Below, piece by piece: positions 33,295-38,647 of a stretch of DNA of 38,647 nt. The first letter of the stretch is position 1; the number at the start of each line of letters is the position of its first letter. This DNA is from Candidatus Sulfopaludibacter sp. SbA3 (GTDB lineage Bacteria; Acidobacteriota; Terriglobia; Bryobacterales; Bryobacteraceae): positions 1 through 38,647 of the forward strand of contig CAMATG010000006.1 of assembly GCA_945860645.1 (NCBI GenBank), read 5' to 3'. The position numbers were made by a program, and so were the translations under genes. The notes beneath the pieces were generated by a model. The model had not been told where the DNA came from. It ran no database searches and saw nothing but the letters and a program-made list of their open reading frames with translations.

Positions 33295-34856
33295 AATTCG
33301 CTCTGATCCTCCTCAGTCTCACCGCCCTCGCCCAGGTCCCCTTCGAACGCATTCGCGACGCCGCCAAGGAGCCCGGCAATTGGCTCACCTACTCCGGCAA
33401 TCTGGCTGGCCACCGCCATTCGCCCCTCGCCGAAATCACCCCCGCCAACGTCGCCAATCTCAAGGTGAAATGGGCCTACCAGTTCCCCACGGGCCAAAAT
33501 CAAACCAGCCCCATCGTCGTCGATGGCGTCATGTACGTCACCTCGCCCAACCGCGCCGCCGCGCTCGATCTCCGCACCGGCCGCGAACTCTGGACGTGGG
33601 AACGCCCCATCCCCAAGGACTACCAGTCCATCGGCTTCGGCCAGGTCAACCGCGGCCCCGCCATTCTCGACGACAAGCTCTACATCGCCACTCTCGATTG
33701 CTACCTGGTCGCGCTCGACATAAAGACCGGCCAGCAACGCTGGGCCACCAAAGTCGAAGACTACAAACCCGGCTACTCCATGACCCTCGCCCCCCTCGCC
33801 ATCAAAGGCAAAGTGGTCGTCGGCGTCAGCGGCGGCGAAGCCGGCATCCGCGGCTTCATCGATGCCTACGACGCCAACACCGGCACCCGCGCCTGGCGCT
33901 TTTTCACCATCCCCGCCCCCGGCGAACCCGGCAACGACACCTGGGCCGGCGACAGCTGGAAAACCGGTGCCGGCTCCACCTGGGTCACCGGCGCCTTCGA
34001 TCCCGAACTCAACCTCCTCTACTGGGGCATCGGCAACCCAGGTCCCGATTGGAACGGCGATAGCCGCAAAGGCGACAACCTCTACACGTGCTCGTTCGTC
34101 GCCCTCGATGGCGACACCGGCAAGCTGAAGTGGCACTTCCAGTTCACCCCGCACGACACCCACGACTGGGACTCCGCCCACGTCCCCATGCTCATCGACG
34201 CTCCCGTCCGCGGCAAGATGCGGAAGCTCATCGTCAACCCCAACCGCAACGCGTTCTACTACGCGCTGGACCGTACAACCGGCGAATTCATCGCCGGCCA
34301 GGCCTACGCCAAACAGACCTGGGCCAATGGCCTCGACGACAAAGGCCGCCCAATCGTCATCCCCGGCACCGAACCCAACGAAGCCGGCAACCTCGTCTAC
34401 CCCGCGCTTAACGGCGCCACGATCTGGTACAGCCCCAGCTACAGCCCCAAAACGAATCTGGTCTACGTAGCCACCCGCGAGGCCGGCGCAACGTACTTCA
34501 AGCGCGAAGCCGACTACAAGCCCGGCACCTTCTTCGCCGGCGGCGGCGAGCGCCGCATTCCGGAGAGCCAACAATGGGGAGCCATCCGCGCCCTGGAACC
34601 AACCACGGGAAAGCTGGCGTGGGAGTTCAAACTCGTCTCCCCGCCCTGGACGGGCGTTATGTCCACCGCCGGCGGCCTGGTCATCTCCGGGTCGAACGAA
34701 GGCAACATCTTTGCCCTCGACGCCCGCACCGGCAAGCCCCTCTGGAACTTCCACTCCGGCGGCCAAGTCTCCTCGAACCCCATCTCATTCCACATCGACG
34801 GCCACCAGCACATCGCCATCGCCGCCAACCGCGTTCTCTACGTCTTCGGACTATAG
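33291..34856 (+). CDS. PQQ-dependent alcohol dehydrogenase
   Basis: The protein has 521 residues. Signal peptide [14 protein letters not shown] is followed by an eight-bladed propeller with repeated A.D..TG...W motifs (ALDLRTGRELWTW, ALDIKTGQQRW, ALDGDTGKLKW, ALDARTGKPLWNF). FTPHDTHDWDSA supplies the catalytic Asp (D292). D294 two residues later matches the extra acidic ligand of lanthanide-type (XoxF/PedH) enzymes, whereas calcium types have Ala or Ser. The adjacent-cysteine disulfide of methanol dehydrogenases is absent. It should oxidise a periplasmic alcohol or aldehyde. It closes the operon and overlaps the converging DUF2442 gene by 19 bases. Confidence 0.9.
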   Translation: MKFALILLSLTALAQVPFERIRDAAKEPGNWLTYSGNLAGHRHSPLAEITPANVANLKVKWAYQFPTGQNQTSPIVVDGVMYVTSPNRAAALDLRTGRELWTWERPIPKDYQSIGFGQVNRGPAILDDKLYIATLDCYLVALDIKTGQQRWATKVEDYKPGYSMTLAPLAIKGKVVVGVSGGEAGIRGFIDAYDANTGTRAWRFFTIPAPGEPGNDTWAGDSWKTGAGSTWVTGAFDPELNLLYWGIGNPGPDWNGDSRKGDNLYTCSFVALDGDTGKLKWHFQFTPHDTHDWDSAHVPMLIDAPVRGKMRKLIVNPNRNAFYYALDRTTGEFIAGQAYAKQTWANGLDDKGRPIVIPGTEPNEAGNLVYPALNGATIWYSPSYSPKTNLVYVATREAGATYFKREADYKPGTFFAGGGERRIPESQQWGAIRALEPTTGKLAWEFKLVSPPWTGVMSTAGGLVISGSNEGNIFALDARTGKPLWNFHSGGQVSSNPISFHIDGHQHIAIAANRVLYVFGL

Positions 34857-35104
34857 TTGGCGAGTGGCGGCAAGCCACCCCAGATCACAACATCCGGGCA
34901 GAGGTCGATGCCGCCGGGCCACACCAACGCTCCCTCATCCGCACGTACCTTACGGAACACTTCTGCGTCGGTTCGTATCGAATCAAAGACGGGCCCCCTA
35001 AGAAACTGGCCAACCTCTCGTCGAATGACTTCACCAGTCGTCAACGTGATCTCAAGTTCGAAGTTGTCGAGTGGCTTTACACCCGAAATTCTGACCAACG
35101 CCAT
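34838..35104 (-). CDS. DUF2442 domain protein
   Basis: The protein has 88 residues. The pattern of a two-stranded start (VRISGVKPLDNFELEITLTTGEVIRREV) and the FDSIR...VFRKVR..EG.LVWPGGIDLCPDVV end is typical of DUF2442. AGGGAG lies seven bases before ATG. DUF2442 genes often sit beside DUF4160 genes as possible toxin-antitoxin pairs, but no DUF4160 frame is visible here, so this copy looks orphan. It sits next to a PIN toxin-antitoxin pair in the same orientation. Confidence 0.82.
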   Translation of the reverse strand: MALVRISGVKPLDNFELEITLTTGEVIRREVGQFLRGPVFDSIRTDAEVFRKVRADEGALVWPGGIDLCPDVVIWGGLPPLANYSPKT

Positions 35105-35257
35105 TCATGCACTCCCTCTTCTCTAGTCTAATGGCGCAATAGGCGCCAATGGAACGCCTCGCCGTGCGCACCCGAGAAACCTCAGCCCTTTCTCTTCGCC
35201 CCCGACGCCTAACTGACTTCAAGACACGGAACAGGGTGAACCCGTCCGCAGGTCAAA

Positions 35258-35728
35258 TCAGGAACTGCTGCCAAACTGCGCACGCACCACGGCCAGGAAT
35301 TCCACCGGGTCGACGATCCGAAGCTTGGGCAACGTCTTGACGATGGCATCCGCACTCTCCAAAAGGTCGTGGTCACGAGACACCAGGTAGTCGGCCCTAC
35401 AGTCGGCGGCCAGATTGAGGTACGGTTCGTCCTTTGGATCGCGAGCCAGCGTGATACCGGTTCCGACTTCATCCACGCGGACGGCGATTCCCTCGATTCG
35501 CGCGACGAACTCGGCGACAACGTCATCTGTCAGTTGCCGGAATCGGGTCCGGATTTGAGGTCGGCTCAGTACATCCTGAACTTCCGCGAGGATAGCTGGG
35601 CTGACGAAGAGCGCCAAAAGACCCTGCTCAGCCAAGGTGAGGCAGGCGCCAGCTGGACTCCCTCGTCGCGCCGCCGCCTGCAGGAAGATCATACAGTCGA
35701 AAACGACCCGCGGCCGTTGTTCCAACAT
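35258..35728 (-). CDS. PIN-domain toxin (COG1569-type)
   Basis: The protein has 156 residues. PIN nuclease acidic residues are in place: VVFDCMIF (D11), LAEVQDVLSRP (E49), RDPKDEPYLNLA (D100) and YLVSRDHDLL (D119). These RNases cut RNA and are held inactive by a partner antitoxin. It starts three bases after the stop of the antitoxin gene and so is in the same transcript. No terminator is clear downstream, and the 153 bases before the DUF2442 start hold only a weak six-base-pair hairpin (35132-35148). Confidence 0.88.
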   Translation of the reverse strand: MLEQRPRVVFDCMIFLQAAARRGSPAGACLTLAEQGLLALFVSPAILAEVQDVLSRPQIRTRFRQLTDDVVAEFVARIEGIAVRVDEVGTGITLARDPKDEPYLNLAADCRADYLVSRDHDLLESADAIVKTLPKLRIVDPVEFLAVVRAQFGSSS

Positions 35729-35731
35729 CGC

Positions 35732-36004
35732 CTATTCCGAACGGGAACCACTGCGCTCGGCAAACGAGTCCCGCCGGGCCGAATCAAACAGTTGATCCAG
35801 TTCTACGTCGGATACACCACTTGCTGCCACCTCCTCGCGAAAGCCGCCCAGAATTTCATCAATGGATCTCGGACCGGCTAAGTCACGGGACACTAGGGCG
35901 CGAACGTATTGTTCGCGGTCGAGACCTGCGCTCCGGGCTTTATACTCAAGCCGGGCAATCAACTCGTCTGGTATGGGGACTTCGACGGTCATACCCTTAA
36001 CCAT
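35732..36004 (-). CDS. Antitoxin of the PIN pair, ribbon-helix-helix-like
   Basis: The protein has 90 residues from ATG 36004, or 86 from MTVEVPI at 35992. The track's start at 36019 is less likely, because GAGG upstream fits 36004. The N-terminal half is MTVEVPIPDELIARLEYKARSAGLDREQYVRALVSRDL, a beta strand with two helices as in CopG/RHH DNA-binding antitoxins. The C-terminal half (SIDEILGGFREEVAASGVSDVELDQLF) would wrap the PIN toxin. It should bind its own promoter, and it precedes the toxin by three bases. Confidence 0.8.
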   Translation of the reverse strand: MVKGMTVEVPIPDELIARLEYKARSAGLDREQYVRALVSRDLAGPRSIDEILGGFREEVAASGVSDVELDQLFDSARRDSFAERSGSRSE

Positions 36005-36044
36005 ACTCCTACACCTCAACCCACCTCAATCACCCGGCAACGCT

Positions 36045-36050
36045 ATCATA
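36045..36050 (-). promoter_or_regulatory. Weak candidate -10 of the toxin-antitoxin operon
   Basis: On the minus strand TATGAT occurs 40 bases before the antitoxin start, directly beside AGAACTTCT, a short symmetric sequence that could be an antitoxin-bound operator. No -35 at proper spacing is seen, so this is weak. Confidence 0.3.
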
Positions 36051-36191
36051 GAAGTTCTGTTCCCCAACCCGCCAATCGGCGGACGGATGTGATCAGTTGG
36101 CTTCCCTGACACCGGGAGCCGCCCGCGTGCCGAACACGCCGCGAATGAGCACCGGATCGCACCCGGATCGAATCGAAAGCAGGAGTAAAGA

Positions 36192-37511
36192 ATGTTTGGA
36201 CGTGGGAATTGGGCCATCGTCGGTCTCGTCAAAGAGTCGCTCGAAGCCTTCCAACTCAACCTCGCCGACCCTCTCCGCATGGCGGTCGCCTCTCAACTCG
36301 CCGCCGGCGCCGTCGCCCGCCTCTACGGCAGCGACGCCACGGGCATCAACCCCTACAGCGGCCCTCGCCTCGACCAGGAACAGGAACTCAACCTCGACCA
36401 GCAGACCGAACTGGCCCAACACGCCATCGCCGAACAGGAAGACGGCGCCGCCGCCACAATCCCCGCTGAAATCCTCGAAGGCCCCGGCTACGGCCGCGGC
36501 GTCGAAGCCTTCCAAATCCACGGCGAACTCCCCTGGTTCGGCCTGTGGGCCGTCTCCAACGAGTGGAAGAATCAGAGCGATCTGCCCTCCATCAAGGAAG
36601 GCCGCTCCTACGTCATGCTGGAGCGCCCCTACAAATTTCTCCAGCCCACCGACAAACGCACCGTCGACGACAAAACCCAGGACGCCACCGCCGTCTCCCG
36701 CACCCAGGTCCCCGTCCTCCTCGACTTCAACCTCGGCCGCGTCTACATCGAAAGCACCAACCAAAAGCAGATCCACGCCATCATCGTCGCCCTCAGCCGC
36801 CTCGGCGCCGAAATCGTCCCCGTCGCCTGGAACTACCCGGTCAACAATTGGACCGAGGTCATCCTCAATCAGCTCTACGAAAACACCCAGTTCCGCGACG
36901 AATTCGCCAAGCGCGCCGAAGAAGCCAAGCGCTTCAAGGAAAGCGAAATCGAAAAACTCGAAGACCGCGAAATGGAGATGATCGTCTCCAAGTTCTTCTC
37001 CATGACCGAACTGCGCATCGGCATTTGGGTCGGCATCTCCGGCCCCACCCGCATTCGCCTCCACGAAGCCACTCCGCCCGTCGCCGTTCGCAACCCCGCC
37101 ATGGCCACCACTCTCCTCGACCTCACCTCCAACGCCGGCATCGTCACCGGCTCCCTCACCCTCCAGGAATCCATCACCGTCACCACCAAGAGCGGCGGCG
37201 AACGCAACATCCGTCGCGACATGGCCCGTTTCGATCTCAACGAGCGCATTAACCTCACCGAAATCGGCGCCGCCATGCTCCGCGGTTTCGACATGCCTTC
37301 GCACAAGAAGGACGTCTTCCGCGAAATCCGCGAAACCCGCCAGGTCCCCGCCATTCCCCAGTTCTGGGGCGGCTGGCTCCAGCAGCTAAGCAACGCCGTC
37401 CGGACCATCGAAGAAGCATTCCGGGAAGTCCTCGAACTCGCCGGCGATCAGCCCGGCGGCATCGTGCCCATGCAGATCTCCGGCGGCGGGGAAGAAGTCC
37501 CCAAACCATAG
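36192..37511 (+). CDS. Unrecognised 439-residue protein
   Basis: A very good SD (AGGAG at 36181-36185) lies six bases before ATG. There is no signal peptide or membrane helix. The first 100 residues are Ala/Gln/Glu-rich. A mixed alpha/beta middle (VPVLLDFNLGRVYIESTNQKQIHAIIVALSRLGAEIVPVAWNYP) follows, then a charged coiled coil around 235-265 (FAKRAEEAKRFKESEIEKLEDREMEMI). A final beta domain (TLLDLTSNAGIVTGSLTLQESITVTTKSGGER) precedes a Pro/Gly-rich end. I do not recognise a family. The multiheme cytochrome starts four bases after its stop, so the two are probably co-transcribed. Confidence 0.8.
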   Translation: MFGRGNWAIVGLVKESLEAFQLNLADPLRMAVASQLAAGAVARLYGSDATGINPYSGPRLDQEQELNLDQQTELAQHAIAEQEDGAAATIPAEILEGPGYGRGVEAFQIHGELPWFGLWAVSNEWKNQSDLPSIKEGRSYVMLERPYKFLQPTDKRTVDDKTQDATAVSRTQVPVLLDFNLGRVYIESTNQKQIHAIIVALSRLGAEIVPVAWNYPVNNWTEVILNQLYENTQFRDEFAKRAEEAKRFKESEIEKLEDREMEMIVSKFFSMTELRIGIWVGISGPTRIRLHEATPPVAVRNPAMATTLLDLTSNAGIVTGSLTLQESITVTTKSGGERNIRRDMARFDLNERINLTEIGAAMLRGFDMPSHKKDVFREIRETRQVPAIPQFWGGWLQQLSNAVRTIEEAFREVLELAGDQPGGIVPMQISGGGEEVPKP

Positions 37512-37515
37512 CGCC

Positions 37516-38647
37516 ATGACGATCCGGGGCACAGCCGCGAAACGAGGGCCACGCATCCTCCGCCCGCTTGTGCCCATCGTCGCCCTCTCCGCCGCACTCT
37601 ACATCGCCGCTCAACCCCAGGCCAACAACTACGCCCCGCCCCAGACCTGCGCCGCCTGCCACCGCGCCATCGCGGAGACCTACCGCCAAACCGGAATGGG
37701 CCGCTCGTTCTCCACTCCAACCCCCGCCAACACCGGCACCGCCACCTACTACCACGCCCCCTCGGAAAGCCATTTCACCATGCTCCGCCGAGGCGCAAAA
37801 CTCTTCCAGCGCCGCCACCAGCTCGGCCCCGATGGCCGCGAAACCAACGTCATGGAAAAGCAGGTCGATTTCGTCCTCGGCTCCGGCAATCACGCCCGCA
37901 CGTTCCTCCATCGCACCCCCCGCAATACCCTCATCGAACTCCCGCTCGGCTGGTATGCCGAGAAGGTGGGCCACTGGGCCATGAACCCCGGCTACGACCG
38001 CCCCGATCACGAAGGCTTCCGCCGAAAAGTCGCCTACGATTGCATGTACTGCCACAACGGCTACCCGAAAATCCCCGACGGCCACGCACAACCCTTCGCC
38101 GAACCCGTCTACACGGACCCACTCCCCACCGGCATCGATTGCCAACGCTGCCACGGCCCAGGCCGCCAGCACGCCGAAATCGCCGCCTCCGGCAAGGCAA
38201 CGCCCGAAGCCATTCGCGCCGCCATCGTCAACCCCGCCCGCCTCACCCCGGAGCGCCGCGAAGAGGTCTGCATCCAGTGCCACCTCGAAACCACCAGCTT
38301 CCCCCTCCCCAACTCCCTCCAGCGTTACGACCGCGGCCCCTTCGACTATCAACCCGGCCAGCCCCTCAGCAACCAATGGCTCTTCTTCGATCACGCCCCC
38401 GCCGCCGGCCGCGATGACAAGTTCGAAATCGTCAACGCCGTCTACCGCATCCGTCGTTCGAAATGCTTCCTCGAAAGTAAGGGCGCCATGGAATGCGGCA
38501 CCTGCCACAATCCCCACGACGTCCCTCGAGGCGCGAAGGCCGTGGCCCACTATGACGCCGCCTGCCGCAAGTGCCACGGCGAACCATTCGCCAAAACCGT
38601 CGCCGCCGGGAAACACACGAAGGCCGCCGGCTGCGCGGATTGCCACA
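37516..38647 (+). CDS. Multiheme cytochrome c, C-terminus beyond window
   Basis: This gene is not in the ORF track because no stop lies within the window. From ATG 37516 the frame is open to the edge (377 codons). An N-terminal hydrophobic segment (LRPLVPIVALSAALYIAA) serves as signal or anchor. Seven CXXCH motifs follow: CAACH, CMYCH, CQRCH, CIQCH, CGTCH, CRKCH and CADCH. Start and spacing (CAACHRAIAETYRQTGMGRS) match the cytochrome at 207-1643 (CARCHAAIAKNYAATGMAQT), so a TPR tail may follow outside. No clear SD precedes it, and coupling to the 439-residue gene is likely. Its redox partner is unknown. Confidence 0.88.
   Translation, partial: MTIRGTAAKRGPRILRPLVPIVALSAALYIAAQPQANNYAPPQTCAACHRAIAETYRQTGMGRSFSTPTPANTGTATYYHAPSESHFTMLRRGAKLFQRRHQLGPDGRETNVMEKQVDFVLGSGNHARTFLHRTPRNTLIELPLGWYAEKVGHWAMNPGYDRPDHEGFRRKVAYDCMYCHNGYPKIPDGHAQPFAEPVYTDPLPTGIDCQRCHGPGRQHAEIAASGKATPEAIRAAIVNPARLTPERREEVCIQCHLETTSFPLPNSLQRYDRGPFDYQPGQPLSNQWLFFDHAPAAGRDDKFEIVNAVYRIRRSKCFLESKGAMECGTCHNPHDVPRGAKAVAHYDAACRKCHGEPFAKTVAAGKHTKAAGCADCH

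Noticed and set aside
33264-34766. 500-residue minus frame over the PQQ dehydrogenase
   Set aside because: GC-rich shadow frame; repeated Gly/Val/Asp composition and no motif.
35132-35148. Hairpin TGGCGC-AATAG-GCGCCA as a terminator for the PIN operon
   Set aside because: Only six base pairs and no T-run on either strand.
36093-38646. 403- and 463-residue minus frames over the last two genes
   Set aside because: Antisense shadows of a gene with strong SD and of a cytochrome with seven CXXCH motifs.

Overview
The window looks like a chromosomal segment of an Acidobacteriota genome, most likely from the Solibacter/Bryobacter lineage. This is judged by eye from the gene families, with no search run. 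Pointers are the high GC content, an Oar-like TonB receptor with a carboxypeptidase-regulatory domain, a Ser/Thr kinase starting MPL..GTRLGPY with a TolB-like propeller, two cytochrome/DUF1549/DUF1553 plus DUF1501 modules, Tat-exported sulfatase and epimerase, and an imuA-imuB-dnaE2 cassette. No rRNA, tRNA, CRISPR array, IS element or phage gene was found.

Layout. 1-206: possible tail of an upstream gene, then a chain of REP-like hairpins. 207-5036: minus-strand kinase, LamG protein and seven-heme cytochrome. 5073-8480: TonB-dependent receptor, ending at a strong bidirectional terminator. 8526-10414: two tandem paralogous membrane proteins that I read as inactivated JAMM/MPN proteins. 10415-10596: control region with a consensus promoter and a GAAC-N7-GAAC direct repeat resembling a LexA operator. 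10597-15573: imuA, imuB and dnaE2. 15570-16049: small secreted protein of unknown role. 16086-18484: sulfatase and a GntR/FCD regulator, followed at once by a perfect ATTGTATACAAT operator. 18506-27484: two PSCyt1-DUF1549-DUF1553/DUF1501 modules pointing at each other, with a 16-residue-repeat protein and a TIM-barrel epimerase between them. 27512-34856: tightly overlapped eight-gene operon (creatininase-like, cupin, ACAD10/11-type phosphotransferase, histidine phosphatase, enoyl-CoA hydratase, ACAD10/11-type dehydrogenase, diheme cytochrome c, PQQ dehydrogenase). 34838-36004: minus-strand DUF2442 gene and a PIN toxin-antitoxin pair. 36192-end: unrecognised 439-residue protein and a second multiheme cytochrome that runs off the window.

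How the parts may work together. The sulfatase, GntR and cytochrome/DUF1501 block has the composition of an extracytoplasmic carbon-scavenging locus, probably for sulfated or otherwise decorated polymers. The eight-gene operon carries, as separate genes, the kinase and dehydrogenase halves that are fused in animal ACAD10/ACAD11. It may therefore degrade hydroxy-acids through phosphoacyl-CoA, with periplasmic PQQ oxidation of an alcohol precursor. The mutagenesis cassette appears damage-inducible.

The + strand changes from G-rich (about 8-15.5 kb) to C-rich (about 18.5 kb onward) irrespective of gene direction, which suggests a replichore switch or an inversion boundary near 16-18 kb. No stretch longer than about 210 bases lacks a gene.
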